64,000 nucleotides of DNA from Actinomycetota bacterium. Its GTDB lineage: Bacteria > Actinomycetota > Acidimicrobiia > Acidimicrobiales > Ilumatobacteraceae. The position numbers and the translations under genes are program-made. Positions 40,115-49,735 of this stretch are shown here, in pieces. Within the stretch, counting starts at the first letter, position 1. Every line of letters begins with the position of its first letter. The stretch is taken from positions 1 to 64,000 of the forward strand of contig JAPLAA010000101.1 of the NCBI GenBank assembly GCA_026393475.1, written 5' to 3'. A model generated the notes under the pieces. That model searched no databases. It was given only the letters and a program-made list of their open reading frames with translations, and was not told the DNA's origin.

Positions 40115-41775
40115 GAGAGATCCGTTCCAGTGGCAGCCGCGGCGACGGCAGCGGCAGGGGTGGGCTCGGCAGGCGCGGAGGCGAGCCGACGAGCGCCCGT
40201 GGCGACGGGCACCATGGCGACCGCGTGCGGACGGGGCAGCGGCGCCGGCCGGGCCTCGGGCTTCGGCGGGGGAGCGACGGTGAACGCGAGCCGGGTGAAC
40301 GCCTCGTCGAGGAACAGGCCGCCGTACACCCAGGGCCGCACGCGGCTGACGAGGTGCCCATCGGGCTTCGACCGTGCGGCGACCTGCAGGACGAACAAGG
40401 TGACGAACCCGGCGGCGGTGATGACCAACAGGCCGATCGGTGCGTTCGCTCCCTTGAGCGTCAACTCGGCGAAGACCTCGTGGAGCACGAGGTAGACGGC
40501 CGGCACGGCGGCCATGCGGCCGATCGAGGAAAGGCCTCGCCGGCCCGACGCCGAACGACCGATCGACGCAGCGAAGGGGACGGTGGCCAGTGCCACGACG
40601 CCGAGCAGAACCCACACGCCCGCCGACAGGCGATCGGTGCCGGGCAGCGACTGCCACACGACCCCGACGAGCGCGGTCGTGGCGAGCGCCAGGACGGTCG
40701 ACGCGGCGAGCGCCCGCACCGTCTGCGGCGCCGGGACCGGCGCGAGCCGCCGCCGCTGGGTCTGGCGGACGGTCCCGCCGGCCGACAGGAAGGCGTACGC
40801 CTTGTAGAGCGAGTGCGCCACGAGGTGCAGCAACGCCATCTCCCACAGGCCGAGGCCGCACTGCATCAACATGAAGCCCATCTGGGCGCAGGTCGACCAG
40901 GCGAGCGCGACCTTCACGCTCACCCGGGTGGTCATCACCAGCGAGGCCGCGACCGCGGTGCCGACGCCGACCACCACCAGCAACGTCCGCGCCCCGATTG
41001 CCAGGTCGACGACCGGGGCGAAGCGCAGCAGCACGAACCCGCCGAGGTTCACCACGCCGGCGTGCAGCAGGGCCGACACCGGGGTCGGCGCCTCCATCAC
41101 CTGGATCAGCCATCCGTGGAACGGCAGCTGGGCGCACTTCAACAGCGCCGAGATCGCCACGAGCACGATCGCCACGTGTGCGCCGACCGACAACGAGCCG
41201 GCGCCCGCAGCGGCAGCGGCGATCTCGTCGATCCGGAAGGTGTCGAAGCTCAGCCAGAACGCGATCGTGGCGCCCACCATGCAGGCGTCGGCACACCGCG
41301 CGAGGAGGAACTTCTTGTGGGCCACCGCCACGGCGACCGGCCGATCGCCGAAGAAGGTGAGCAACCCGTGCAGCGCCACGCTCGTCGCGGTCCACGCGGC
41401 CACGAGCAACACGAGGTGGTTCGACACCACCACCAACGACACGGCGGCGAGCGTGGCCAGCATCCGGCCGGCGTACCGCTGTTCGTGCACATCGCCGGCG
41501 AGGTAGGTGGCCGAGAAGCGGACCACCACCCACCCGACGATCGCCACCAGCGCCAGCATCACCGCCGTGACCGAGTCGAGCCGGACGAGCCCGTCGGCCC
41601 GGACGCCGTCGACGACCCGTGCCATCACGACCGCCAGCGCCGCAACCGCGACCATCACCGTCGCCGCCCGGGCGACCCGCCATGCCGACGTCGCGGTCGC
41701 GCATCGGCCGACGACCAGCGCAGCGATGACGAGGATCGATGCGGGGAGCAGCGTGAGGGCGAGGGAGTCGAGCAC
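40111..41775 (-). CDS. dabB: DabB-type proton-channel subunit (NuoL/MrpA-like)
   Basis: This 554-residue membrane protein of the proton-translocating NuoL/Mrp family has about 13 helices. They include VRFSATYLAGDVHEQRYAGRM, the LLARCADACMVGATIAFW segment, and a key Lys/His set in LLKCAQLPFHGWLIQVMEAPTPVSALLHAGVVNLGG. It supplies the proton-motive force for DabA. A GTG start at 41775 is set by GGAGG nine bases upstream. A Pro/Ala-rich cytoplasmic tail is unusual. Confidence 0.9.
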   Translation of the reverse strand: MLDSLALTLLPASILVIAALVVGRCATATSAWRVARAATVMVAVAALAVVMARVVDGVRADGLVRLDSVTAVMLALVAIVGWVVVRFSATYLAGDVHEQRYAGRMLATLAAVSLVVVSNHLVLLVAAWTATSVALHGLLTFFGDRPVAVAVAHKKFLLARCADACMVGATIAFWLSFDTFRIDEIAAAAAGAGSLSVGAHVAIVLVAISALLKCAQLPFHGWLIQVMEAPTPVSALLHAGVVNLGGFVLLRFAPVVDLAIGARTLLVVVGVGTAVAASLVMTTRVSVKVALAWSTCAQMGFMLMQCGLGLWEMALLHLVAHSLYKAYAFLSAGGTVRQTQRRRLAPVPAPQTVRALAASTVLALATTALVGVVWQSLPGTDRLSAGVWVLLGVVALATVPFAASIGRSASGRRGLSSIGRMAAVPAVYLVLHEVFAELTLKGANAPIGLLVITAAGFVTLFVLQVAARSKPDGHLVSRVRPWVYGGLFLDEAFTRLAFTVAPPPKPEARPAPLPRPHAVAMVPVATGARRLASAPAEPTPAAAVAAAATGTDLS

Positions 41776-41854
41776 GGGATGGAACCTCCGGTGGCTGGTG
41801 AGGTGGCTGGGCGAGTGGTGCCGTGGCGAGCGGCCGACCCAGCGTGACGGACGA

Positions 41855-41907
41855 GGAACGTTCCGTCCAATACATGTTCCGATACGATTCGTTCGTCTGA
41901 AACGAAT
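41855..41907. promoter_or_regulatory. LysR-type operator palindromes in dabB/LysR gap
   Basis: In the 168-bp gap two palindromes occur: GGAACGTTCC (41855-41864) and ATTCGTT-cgtctga-AACGAAT (41887-41907). The second fits the T-N11-A form of LysR sites. A further TTCCGATACG lies between them. They may be bound by the divergent LysR gene product to control both directions. Confidence 0.5.
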
Positions 41908-41943
41908 GAACGTCCTTACGACGGAACGAATGGTCGAGGTGTG

Positions 41944-42852
41944 ATGAGCCAGCTCAACTTCCATCATCTGCGCTACTTCTGGGCGGTCGCCAAGGAGGGG
42001 AACCTCACCCGCGCCGCCCGTCAGCTGCATGTGTCGCAGTCCGCGCTGTCCGCCCAGATCAAGCAGCTCGAGACCGACCTCGGCCAACCCTTGTTCCAGC
42101 GCACGGGCCGCACGCTCACCCTCACCGAGGCCGGGCAGGTGGCCCTGTCGTACGCCGAGGGCATCTTCGCGTCGGGCAACGAGCTGGTGGAGGTGTTGCG
42201 CGAAGGGCGCCGCGAGGAGCGGCAGGTCCTCCGCGTCGGCGCGGTCGCCACCACGTCGCGCAACTTCCAGGAGAACTTCATCCGGCCCGTGCTCGACCGC
42301 CACGAGGTCGACCTGGTCCTGGTGTCGGGCAGCCTGCCCGAGCTGTTGTCGCGGCTGCGCGTGCACTCGCTCGACCTCGTGCTGTGCAACCAGCGGGTGC
42401 ACGCCAGCGCCACCGACCCGTGGCGCTGTCGACGCATCGCCCGTCAGCCGGTCAGCCTCGTCGGTCGACCCTCCACCCGGCCGTTCCGATTCCCCGACGA
42501 CCTGGCGAGCGTGCCGTTGCTGCTGCCGGGTCGTGACAACGAGATGCGGCTCACCTTCGACCTGCGCTGCGAGCAGCTCGGCATCCGGCCCCGAGTGCGC
42601 GCCGAGGTCGACGACATGGCGCTGTTGCGACTCCTCGCCCGCGACTCCGGTGGGGTGGCACTCATGCCGACGATCGTGGCCCAGGACGAGTTGCGCAGCG
42701 GTCGACTCGTCGAGCTCGCCGTCGTGCCCGACCTCTACGAGAACTTCTACGGCGTCACCGTGCAACGCCGGTACGAGCCGCCGCTCATCGGTCAGCTCCT
42801 CGCCCGTCCCGACGACGAGGTGCTCCAGCCGCCGGGGGAGTGGTCGAGGTAG
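41944..42852 (+). CDS. LysR-family transcriptional regulator (NhaR-like)
   Basis: This 302-residue LysR protein has a helix-turn-helix at residues about 5-62 (NFHHLRYFWAVAKEGNLTRAARQLHVSQSALSAQIKQLE) and an effector domain with VGAVATTSRNFQENF and GVALMPTIVAQDEL. The FWxVAKEG start resembles the NhaR subgroup. It is divergent from dabBA and probably controls them in response to inorganic carbon or pH. The first of two close start codons (GTG 41941) is also possible. Confidence 0.87.
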   Translation: MSQLNFHHLRYFWAVAKEGNLTRAARQLHVSQSALSAQIKQLETDLGQPLFQRTGRTLTLTEAGQVALSYAEGIFASGNELVEVLREGRREERQVLRVGAVATTSRNFQENFIRPVLDRHEVDLVLVSGSLPELLSRLRVHSLDLVLCNQRVHASATDPWRCRRIARQPVSLVGRPSTRPFRFPDDLASVPLLLPGRDNEMRLTFDLRCEQLGIRPRVRAEVDDMALLRLLARDSGGVALMPTIVAQDELRSGRLVELAVVPDLYENFYGVTVQRRYEPPLIGQLLARPDDEVLQPPGEWSR

Positions 42853-42922
42853 CGTCGTCTGCCGACACGACGCCCTCACCGCCTCGAGCGATGTCGGGGT
42901 GCATCACGGACGGAACATCGGA

Positions 42923-43309
42923 ATGGACGTGCCCGGCGACTGGGTGAACAACCGGCAACTCCACGAGTTCGAGACGCCACCGGCGATCGAACACCTCGTG
43001 TACGACGTGCGTGCCGACAGCTTCGAACGCTGGAAGGCGATCGAGTTCGAGATGTGGACGAAGGCGCTCGCCGACCGTTCACCGGGCCTGCTGCACAAGG
43101 AGACCTGGGTGCAGGACCGTGGCGAGTGGCTGCGGATCTCGATCGTCATCCACTGGCGCACGCTCGACGACTGGCAGCGGTTCGACCCCGACTGGCTCGA
43201 TGCCCAGGAGGCCGCCTTCCAGGAGGCCGTCGGTGTCGACAACGTGCGGCTCGTGCAGGTCGGCCACGACACCGGCCAGCACTACTTCAAGATCAGCGAG
43301 TACCGCTGA
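42923..43309 (+). CDS. TIGR03792-like/ABM-fold protein
   Basis: This 128-residue protein has an ABM (dimeric alpha-beta barrel) look: HLVYDVRADSFERWKAIEFEMWTKALADRSPGLLHKETWVQD, then RISIVIHWRTLDDWQRF. Similar proteins of the TIGR03792 group are found in cyanobacteria and other bacteria without a known function. It starts 71 bases after the LysR stop. Confidence 0.65.
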   Translation: MDVPGDWVNNRQLHEFETPPAIEHLVYDVRADSFERWKAIEFEMWTKALADRSPGLLHKETWVQDRGEWLRISIVIHWRTLDDWQRFDPDWLDAQEAAFQEAVGVDNVRLVQVGHDTGQHYFKISEYR

Positions 43310-43335
43310 CAGCACCTGCGCTCGCCGGTCGCTGA

Positions 43336-44133
43336 TCAGCGCAGCAGCGACAAGGTCTCCGCCGCGCGATCCATCATCGCTGCCGGCCCGTCACCGTCGA
43401 CCAGGGCGAGCCCGACCGTCGTCGGTGCGTAGCGGTCGATCAGTTCCGCCAACCCGCGAGCGACGGATGCCGGGGTGCCGGTGAGACAGGTCGGATCGGC
43501 GGGCGCATCGGCCCGGAAGCGCACCGAGGCGTAGATCGCCACGTCGATCGGCCGCACCGACCGGGCCCAGGCGACGGGGTCGTCGAGGCGGTCGAGGTCG
43601 AACCCCGACAGGAACACGCCATCGGCGTACTTCGACGCCAGTCGGTTCATCTGTTCGCCGCGAGCGCCGATGTGGATCGGCACGTCGCGTGCGGGCGCTG
43701 CGTGCGACGGCGGGACGTACCCGTCGGATGCGGTGCGGGTGATCACCGCACGGGCGACCGTGATGGCTTCGCGCACGACCGCGATCGGCCGCTCGATCTC
43801 GATGCCGAACGGCGACAACGACAGCTCGCCACCGATGCCGAGCCCGAGGCGGGCGCGGCCGCCGCTGAGCTCGTCGAGCGTGCTGATCGTCGAACCGATG
43901 GCACCCGGATGGCGTAGCAGCGGCGACGTGATGCCCACACCGAGCGCGATGCGGGTGGTGTCGGCAGCCGCGTACGCGAGCACGGGCACCGGTTCGCGGG
44001 ACACGCCTTCGTCGGCGACCCACACCTCGTCGATGCCGGCCCGATCGGCCAACCGGATCGCGTCGACCAGGTCGGACGCCGGCGCATCCGAGAACAACCA
44101 CACCCCGGTCCGGGTCGTGTCTGCACGTGCCAT
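43336..44133 (-). CDS. LLM-class (F420-dependent-type) oxidoreductase
   Basis: This 265-residue TIM-barrel flavin/F420-type oxidoreductase shows LVDAIRLADRAGIDEVWVADE, IALGVGITSPLLRHPGAIG, LSGGRARLGLGIGGELSL and DVPIHIGARGEQMNRLASKYADGVFL. Actinobacterial members usually use coenzyme F420. The substrate is unknown. It starts 43 bases from the divergent PaiB-like gene. Confidence 0.85.
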   Translation of the reverse strand: MARADTTRTGVWLFSDAPASDLVDAIRLADRAGIDEVWVADEGVSREPVPVLAYAAADTTRIALGVGITSPLLRHPGAIGSTISTLDELSGGRARLGLGIGGELSLSPFGIEIERPIAVVREAITVARAVITRTASDGYVPPSHAAPARDVPIHIGARGEQMNRLASKYADGVFLSGFDLDRLDDPVAWARSVRPIDVAIYASVRFRADAPADPTCLTGTPASVARGLAELIDRYAPTTVGLALVDGDGPAAMMDRAAETLSLLR

Positions 44134-44175
44134 ATTGCCGGTCGACGCTACCGACGTGACGCATACGCTCGGGCC

Positions 44176-44802
44176 ATGTACACCCCGGCGTCGATGGAGA
44201 TCCACGAACTCGAGGCCCGTTCGTTCGTCGACGCGGTCGGCAGCGGTTGGCTCGTCACCGTTGGCGCCGATGGCGCTCCGGTCGGCACCCTGCTGCCGAT
44301 CCTGTGGCGCGGCGACCGCGTGGTCGCCCACCTCGCCAAGGCCAACCCACACTGGCGCGACCTCGACGGCGCTCGAGCACTGCTCATCGTCGGCGGACCG
44401 GAGGTGTACGTGTCGCCGTCGTGGTACCCGTCGAAGGCGGAGCACGGGCGCGTGGTGCCCACGTGGAACTACCTCGCCGTCCACCTCACCGGCTCGGTGA
44501 CGGTGCACCACGACCCGGCCTGGTTGCGCGAGATGGTCACCGACCTCACCGAACGCCACGAGGGCAAGCGGGCCGAGCCGTGGGCGGTGACCGACGCACC
44601 CGCCGAGTACCTGGACGCGATGCTGCAGGCCATCGTCGGCGTCGAGTTGGCGGTCGAGCGCGTGGAGGGCAAGGCGAAGCTCAGCCAGAACCGGCCGGAG
44701 CCCGATCAGCTCGGTGTGATCGCCGGCTTGGACGACATCGGGAGCGCGGCAGCCACTGCCGTCGCCGACGCCATGCGTGCCCGTCGGCCCGACGAGGCCT
44801 GA
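44176..44802 (+). CDS. PaiB-like FMN-binding protein
   Basis: This 208-residue FMN-binding split-barrel protein of the PaiB family shows ALLIVGGPEVYVSPSWYPSKAEHGRVVPTWNYLAVHLTGSV, with conserved VPTWNY and KLSQN(R)P motifs. PaiB regulates sporulation and protease genes in Bacillus; here the protein may be a flavin reductase-like oxidoreductase. It is divergent from the LLM gene. Confidence 0.88.
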   Translation: MYTPASMEIHELEARSFVDAVGSGWLVTVGADGAPVGTLLPILWRGDRVVAHLAKANPHWRDLDGARALLIVGGPEVYVSPSWYPSKAEHGRVVPTWNYLAVHLTGSVTVHHDPAWLREMVTDLTERHEGKRAEPWAVTDAPAEYLDAMLQAIVGVELAVERVEGKAKLSQNRPEPDQLGVIAGLDDIGSAAATAVADAMRARRPDEA

Positions 44803-44832
44803 GCGGCCTGAGAAGCCTGAGCGGCCTGAGGG
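44797..44832 (+). repeat. Four tandem 9-bp repeats
   Basis: Four units of GCCTGAGNN (GCG, GAA, GCG, GGG endings) span the stop codon of the PaiB-like gene and the following gap. Possibly a slippage product; no functional sign. Confidence 0.7.
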
Positions 44833-44841
44833 ACGCGACTC

Positions 44842-45051
44842 TCAGCGCTCGGGGAGCTGCTCGGGTTCCTCCTGCGCCAGACGGTCCTCCATCGACTCGT
44901 CGGTCACGTCGGCATCGGCGAACGGGACGCCCTCGAGGTGGTCGGGCGGGTACTCCGGCGAGACCTCGTCGCTGGTGACCGGGTCGTCGAGTCCGGTGAC
45001 GTCCTCGTCGAGCTGTTCGGCTCCCGATTGCTCATCGGTGAGATCGGACAT
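44842..45051 (-). CDS. Small acidic protein (DUF5709-like)
   Basis: This 69-residue, very acidic protein begins MSDLTDEQSGAEQLDEDVTG. A Pro-containing middle (EYPPDHLEGVPFADADV) and an end ESMEDRLAQEEPEQLPE follow. The pattern (S)PPDxLxGV..ES(L/M)xDRLAxEEP is that of DUF5709 proteins of actinobacteria. Disordered and of unknown role. Confidence 0.65.
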   Translation of the reverse strand: MSDLTDEQSGAEQLDEDVTGLDDPVTSDEVSPEYPPDHLEGVPFADADVTDESMEDRLAQEEPEQLPER

Positions 45052-45268
45052 GGTGCACCTCTTTCCCCGGTGACCCCGCACTGCAGGATCGCTCGGCTTC
45101 GATGCTCACGGTACGACCGGTGATCGTGACGCGAACGGGCCATTGGTCATGACCGCCCGGCGGCGGCCGGCCGTGGACGCGGCGGGCCAACGAACCGTCG
45201 TCGCTGGCAGATACCCGCAACGGGACGGCCGCAAACGATGGGACGCGGGCGGGCGTTCGCCGCCGGGG

Positions 45269-45901
45269 TCACTCCGGGGTGCGGTTCGGGTGCGCCATCG
45301 ACCGCAGGAGGCGCTCGATGAAGCGTTCCCAGGCGTCGCCGTCGGGCGCGTGCTGGCCGGCGCCGCGCTGCACGAGCAGGCCGAGGTGCAAGGTCTGCAA
45401 CAGGTACACCAGGGAATCGAAGTCGGCGTCGGGACTCGCCGAGCCGTCCTTCGACGCCTGCTCGATCAGCGGCGCCACCAACGTCTCGCGCCACCGGGCC
45501 CGGGCTTCGGTGAGCGCGGCGGCCAGTGCAGGTTGACGCCGCGCCGCGATGAACGCCTCGAGTTCCATCGCCTCGTGGTCGTCGAGGGGGCCGTCCGTGC
45601 GACTGGCCTCGGCCAACATCTCCGCCACCGGCCGTCCGTCGAAGCGTCCCGCGATCGAGTGCTCCTCCACGGCGACGAGCACCGCTTCGAGCAGCAGCTC
45701 GTCCTTCGACGCGAACCGCCCGTACGCAGCACCGCTCGACAGCCCGGACTCACGGACGATGTCCATGATCTTGGTGCCGTCGTAGCCCTTCGACGCGAAC
45801 ACGCGACCCGCGGCGGCCAGCAGTTGGCCGCGCAACGGGTCGTTCGCGGGTTCGGGCGCGTGGTCGTCGCCGAGGTGGGCGACGACCGGGAGTGATGTCA
45901 C
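45269..45901 (-). CDS. TetR/AcrR-family regulator
   Basis: This 210-residue TetR protein has an HTH at residues 25-65 (LRGQLLAAAGRVFASKGYDGTKIMDIVRESGLSSGAAYGRFASKDELL). A helical regulatory domain follows. It lies 23 bp beyond the P450 gene on the same strand and probably controls the P450/ferredoxin pair. The 217 bp between it and the preceding DUF5709-like start shows nothing I can assign. Confidence 0.9.
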   Translation of the reverse strand: MTSLPVVAHLGDDHAPEPANDPLRGQLLAAAGRVFASKGYDGTKIMDIVRESGLSSGAAYGRFASKDELLLEAVLVAVEEHSIAGRFDGRPVAEMLAEASRTDGPLDDHEAMELEAFIAARRQPALAAALTEARARWRETLVAPLIEQASKDGSASPDADFDSLVYLLQTLHLGLLVQRGAGQHAPDGDAWERFIERLLRSMAHPNRTPE

Positions 45902-45924
45902 GTGGGCCGGTGCTCGCCCGGGCG

Positions 45925-47253
45925 TCAGTCGGCGACGGCGAGGATGCGGACGGGCAACTCGCGCGGGCCACGGATCTGGCCGACGCTCCAGCGCACGTCA
46001 CCGGCGAGCTCGAAGCGCGGGAACCGTGCGATGAACTCCTCGATCGCCACCTTCAGTTCGAGCCGTGCGAGGTTCGAGCCGATGCAGCGGTGGATGCCGA
46101 GGCCGAACGCCGCATGGCGGTTCTCCTGCCGATCGACGACGAAGGTGTCGGGATCCTCGAACTTCAGCGGATCGCGGTTCGCGGCCGGGAACGGCAGCAG
46201 CACCCAGTCGTCCTGCTTCATCGGGCAGCCGTGGAAGTCGATGTCCTTCGCGACCATGCGAGCCATCGTGACCGGCGCATAGGCACGGAGGAACTCCTCC
46301 AACGCGAACGTCATCACCTCGGGGTCGTCGAGCAGGCGCTGGTGATCCTCCGGGTGTTGGGCGAGATGCCACAGCGACGAACCGATCGCCGACCACGTGG
46401 TGTCGATGCCGGCGATGAGCAGCAGGATGATCATCCCGCCCGCCACCTCGTCGGTCACCGGGATGCCCTCGATCTCGACGTTCAGGAGGTAGCTGGTGAG
46501 GTCGTCTCGAGGGTTCTCACGGTGATCGTGGATCTGCTCGGTGATGTAGATGCCGAGGTCGTCCATGCCCTCGCGGGTGCCGGGCTCTTCGGCGATCCGC
46601 TCGAGCGCGTCGTGGACGAACTTGCGGAACAGGTCCTCGTCGGCGGCCGGGAAGCCCAGCATGCGACCGATCACGTTCACCGGGATGTGCTGGGCGTACT
46701 GCACCGCTGCATCGATGACGCTCTCGCCCGGGGTGATGTCGCCGATGCGGTCGAGCAGTTCGCGGCACAGCTTCCGGACCTCGGGCTCCCACGGTTCGAT
46801 CTGCTTCGGCGCGAACGCCGGCAGCAGCAGGCGGCGGGCCATGCCGTGGAACGGCGGGTCGCTGGTGATGGGCGGCGCGCCGCCGATCGGCGCCGGCAGC
46901 GCGAGATCGCCGGGACGGCCGACCGCGACGACCACGGCTCGGCTCGTGAAGTGCTCGGTGTCGTACGCGACCTCGTGCACGGTGTCGTGGGTGATCGGCA
47001 CCCACATGCCGCCGTAACGGTCGGAGTGCGCCACCGGGCAGCCGCCGTCGCGGAGTTCCTTCCACACCTCGGGGGCGACCGGGTTGTAGGCCGGATCGCC
47101 GTGGTCGAAGTCGGTGGTGAAGTCGGAGACCGGGCCGTAGTGGGCCGAGTCGTAGGGCACGCGCTGCCAGACGTGGGTGCCCTCGGGGCTGTCGCCGAAG
47201 ATGGGCGGCACGTAGCCGGGGCGCTCGGGGCGGCTGTCGACGGTGTCGGTCAT
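45925..47253 (-). CDS. Cytochrome P450
   Basis: This 442-residue soluble P450 has the I-helix oxygen site LLIAGIDTTWSAIG (near residue 270), the K-helix ExxR in EEFLRAY and the heme-binding loop FGLGIHRCIGSNLAR with the Cys thiolate near residue 385. A 3Fe-4S ferredoxin gene one base upstream supplies electrons. A ferredoxin reductase is not nearby. The substrate is unknown; a long N-terminus is typical of terpene/steroid-type bacterial P450s. Confidence 0.95.
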   Translation of the reverse strand: MTDTVDSRPERPGYVPPIFGDSPEGTHVWQRVPYDSAHYGPVSDFTTDFDHGDPAYNPVAPEVWKELRDGGCPVAHSDRYGGMWVPITHDTVHEVAYDTEHFTSRAVVVAVGRPGDLALPAPIGGAPPITSDPPFHGMARRLLLPAFAPKQIEPWEPEVRKLCRELLDRIGDITPGESVIDAAVQYAQHIPVNVIGRMLGFPAADEDLFRKFVHDALERIAEEPGTREGMDDLGIYITEQIHDHRENPRDDLTSYLLNVEIEGIPVTDEVAGGMIILLLIAGIDTTWSAIGSSLWHLAQHPEDHQRLLDDPEVMTFALEEFLRAYAPVTMARMVAKDIDFHGCPMKQDDWVLLPFPAANRDPLKFEDPDTFVVDRQENRHAAFGLGIHRCIGSNLARLELKVAIEEFIARFPRFELAGDVRWSVGQIRGPRELPVRILAVAD

Positions 47254-47254
47254 G

Positions 47255-47452
47255 TCAGCTCTCCAGGACCTTGATCGCGAACTCGGGGCAGTTGGAGGCG
47301 GCGAGACGTGCCTTCTCCTGCAGTTCGACGGGGATGTCGCCGTCGACCAGGAGCACCGCCTGGCCGTAGTCGTCGACGTCGAACAACTCTGGCGCCAACG
47401 CGTAGCAGCGGTTGTGGCCCTGGCACTTCTCGGAATCGAGGTGGACTCGCAT
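47255..47452 (-). CDS. [3Fe-4S] ferredoxin
   Basis: This 65-residue ferredoxin has the cluster motif CQGHNRC (CxxHxxC) near residue 10 and a late NCPE Cys. This is the three-Cys, one-His pattern of actinobacterial P450 partner ferredoxins. It lies one base upstream of the P450 start, so expression is coupled. It reduces the P450. Confidence 0.93.
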   Translation of the reverse strand: MRVHLDSEKCQGHNRCYALAPELFDVDDYGQAVLLVDGDIPVELQEKARLAASNCPEFAIKVLES

Positions 47453-47542
47453 GCGGGGAATCTAAAGCGATCTCGGCCGTCTGGCCAGCGCGAGAAGAAA
47501 TTCTTTTCCTGATCTTGTCGAACCCGGTTCGACGAGGGTGGC

Positions 47543-48211
47543 TCAGCAGGGGACGTTGATCTTCAGGCCGACGTAGAAGGCGCCGTATCCCGAGGTGTCC
47601 TCGTTGGCGTCGTTCAACTTCTCGACCGTGGTGTCCAACTTGGTGGCCACCAACACGGGGTAGTCGCCGTCCATCACGGTGTAGGTGCCGCAGCCCACAC
47701 CGTTGTCGACGGTGGTGGCCGGCTCGGTCGCCACGGAGGTGGCGGTGCCGTCGACCGGGATGCTCGCGAATGGGTCGGTGGTGGTCGTGGTGGTGGGTAC
47801 CGGTTCGAGCACCGAGGGCCCGCCGGGCACCGTCGCGCCGGCGGGGATCCGGATCACCGTGCCGGGCATGGGCCAGTCGGGCACCTGGCCGTCCTCGATC
47901 GTCCACCCGTTCAGTTCGACGAACGCCTCGAAGTCGACGCCGAAGCGGGCTGCGACCTGGAACGGATAGTCGCCCTCGACGACCACGTACGTCGCCTCGG
48001 AGGTGAGGACGGAGCCCGGCTGGGGTGGCAGCGTGGTGGTGGGCGGGATGGTGGTGGTGGGCGGCGGCAGCGTGGCGTAGTCGGTGACCTCCACCTCGGT
48101 GTCGGTGGACGGGATCGCGAGCTCGGGGCCGCCGCATGCCGCGAGGGTCGTGACGCAGGTGGCGCAGACGGCGACGAGCACCCCGGTGCGGATCCGTCGC
48201 CACGTCGTCAT
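47543..48211 (-). CDS. LysM-domain lipoprotein
   Basis: This 222-residue lipoprotein has a signal with lipobox TTLAACGGPE (Cys26), a Thr/Pro-rich linker and two LysM-like modules: YVVVEGDYPFQVAARFGVDFEAFVELNG (with VIRIPAG) and YTVMDGDYPVLVATKLDTTVEKLNDAN (with KINVPC). LysM modules bind peptidoglycan, so it is an envelope protein. It is divergent from an M23 peptidase gene, which probably shares its cell-wall role. Confidence 0.88.
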   Translation of the reverse strand: MTTWRRIRTGVLVAVCATCVTTLAACGGPELAIPSTDTEVEVTDYATLPPPTTTIPPTTTLPPQPGSVLTSEATYVVVEGDYPFQVAARFGVDFEAFVELNGWTIEDGQVPDWPMPGTVIRIPAGATVPGGPSVLEPVPTTTTTTDPFASIPVDGTATSVATEPATTVDNGVGCGTYTVMDGDYPVLVATKLDTTVEKLNDANEDTSGYGAFYVGLKINVPC

Positions 48212-48427
48212 GGCGCGCACGGTAGCGCCGTCGGCAGGCCGCCCGGCTTCACCACGCCCGGTGGGCGCGTCTCCCCGTCGCCCCGACGGCCGGCGCCGCC
48301 AGCGGGTGACACCCGGAGTGACGGCACGGTGACCCTCCGCCGAGACGCGGGTGGGTTCAGGTGATGTTCGGGTGATGTGACCGTCCGACGTGTTACGGAT
48401 CGGTGTACGAACTAGCCTTGCGTCGTC

Positions 48428-49735
48428 ATGCAACCGCAATGTTCCTCGACGTCGTCGCCCGGCCGCTCGCGCGGACCGCGTTGGCGCGCCCAGGTACAGC
48501 TCGCCATGGTCGCACTCCTCGTGGTGCCGCTGGCGCTCGGCGTGCGCGCCGAGGCGGCTGCCGGGCTCACGTCCGAGGACGTCGCAGCCGAGATCCTGCG
48601 GCTCGAGGGCAAGGCCGACGAGACGGCGCAGCGCTGGACCGAGACCCAGCAGCGCGCCGAGGATCTCGTGGTCGAGATCGCCGAGGCCGAGGCGGCGGTC
48701 GGCGCCAGCGAGGCAACGTACGGCGCGATGCAGTCGCAGCTCGAACGCATCGCGATCAGTCGCTTCACCGGGGCCGGGTCCGGCTCGCAGCTGTTCTTCG
48801 TCGACGATCCCGGTGACCTGCTCGAGGAGAGCGTGCTGCGCGCCGTCGCGCTCAACACCGGGGCCACCGATCTCGACGCCGTCGACGAGGCACGCGACGC
48901 CCTCTCGGCCGACCGCGACCGACTGCAGGCGCTGAAGACCGAGAACGAGAACGTGCTCGCCGTGCTCGCCGCCAGCCAGACCCAACTCGACGAGCAGCTC
49001 GCCGACCTCGAGGTGCTGTACGTCGAGTTGAAGGACGAAGAGGTGCGGCGCGCCTACGAGGCCCAGCTCGCCGCGCAGCGGGCGGCCCAGGAGGCCGCCG
49101 CTGCCGAGGCGGCGCGGCAGGCTGCCGCTCGCGAGGCCGCTGCTCAGCAGGCCGCCACCGTGCCGGTCCAGCAGGCCCGTGGCAGTGGCGCCGGGTCGCC
49201 GACGCCGGCCGCGCCGGCCCCCGCTGCAGCGCCGGCACCGGCCGCGCCTGCGGCGCAGCCCGTCACCACCCAGGCGCCCGCAGCTGCACCAGCGCCGGCA
49301 CCTGCTCCGGCGCCCGCGCCTGCTCCGGCACCCGCTCCGGCGATCTCCAACAGCGACTGGGTGTGTCCGGTCGCCGGCCCCCGAGCCTTCGGCGACACCT
49401 GGGGTGCTGCTCGATCGGGCGGCCGCAAGCACCAGGGCGTCGACATGATGAGCCCGCACGGCACGCCGCTCGTCGCCGTCGTGGCCGGGTCGGTGAAGAT
49501 GTCGACCAACAACCTGGGCGGCAATGCCGTCTGGCTCACCGGCGTCGACGGCAACAAGTACTACTACGCCCACCTCTCGTCCTGGGAGGGCGGCTCGCGC
49601 AGCGTTGGTGCGGGCGAGGTGATCGGTTATGTCGGGGCCACGGGCAACGCGCAGGCGAACCATCTCCACTTCGAGATCCACCCGGGTGGTGGCGCCGCGG
49701 TGAACCCGTACCCGACCGTCCGCAAGTACTGCTGA
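48428..49735 (+). CDS. M23-family peptidoglycan endopeptidase with coiled coil
   Basis: This 435-residue exported protein has an N-terminal signal helix ([18 protein letters not shown]), a long coiled coil (residues about 45-245), an Ala/Pro linker ([13 protein letters not shown]) and a C-terminal M23 domain. Its zinc residues are in [10 protein letters not shown] and [12 protein letters not shown], with [11 protein letters not shown] between. It probably cuts peptide bonds in peptidoglycan (NlpD/RipA-type role). A -10-like TAGCCT (48413) lies nine bases before the ATG. Confidence 0.93.
   Translation: MQPQCSSTSSPGRSRGPRWRAQVQLAMVALLVVPLALGVRAEAAAGLTSEDVAAEILRLEGKADETAQRWTETQQRAEDLVVEIAEAEAAVGASEATYGAMQSQLERIAISRFTGAGSGSQLFFVDDPGDLLEESVLRAVALNTGATDLDAVDEARDALSADRDRLQALKTENENVLAVLAASQTQLDEQLADLEVLYVELKDEEVRRAYEAQLAAQRAAQEAAAAEAARQAAAREAAAQQAATVPVQQARGSGAGSPTPAAPAPAAAPAPAAPAAQPVTTQAPAAAPAPAPAPAPAPAPAPAPAISNSDWVCPVAGPRAFGDTWGAARSGGRKHQGVDMMSPHGTPLVAVVAGSVKMSTNNLGGNAVWLTGVDGNKYYYAHLSSWEGGSRSVGAGEVIGYVGATGNAQANHLHFEIHPGGGAAVNPYPTVRKYC

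Noticed and set aside
48212-48427. Possible c-di-AMP (ydaO-type) riboswitch before the M23 peptidase gene
   Set aside because: Such riboswitches precede cell-wall hydrolase genes in actinobacteria, but I could not find the conserved core segments in this 216-bp gap; only a -10-like box is visible.
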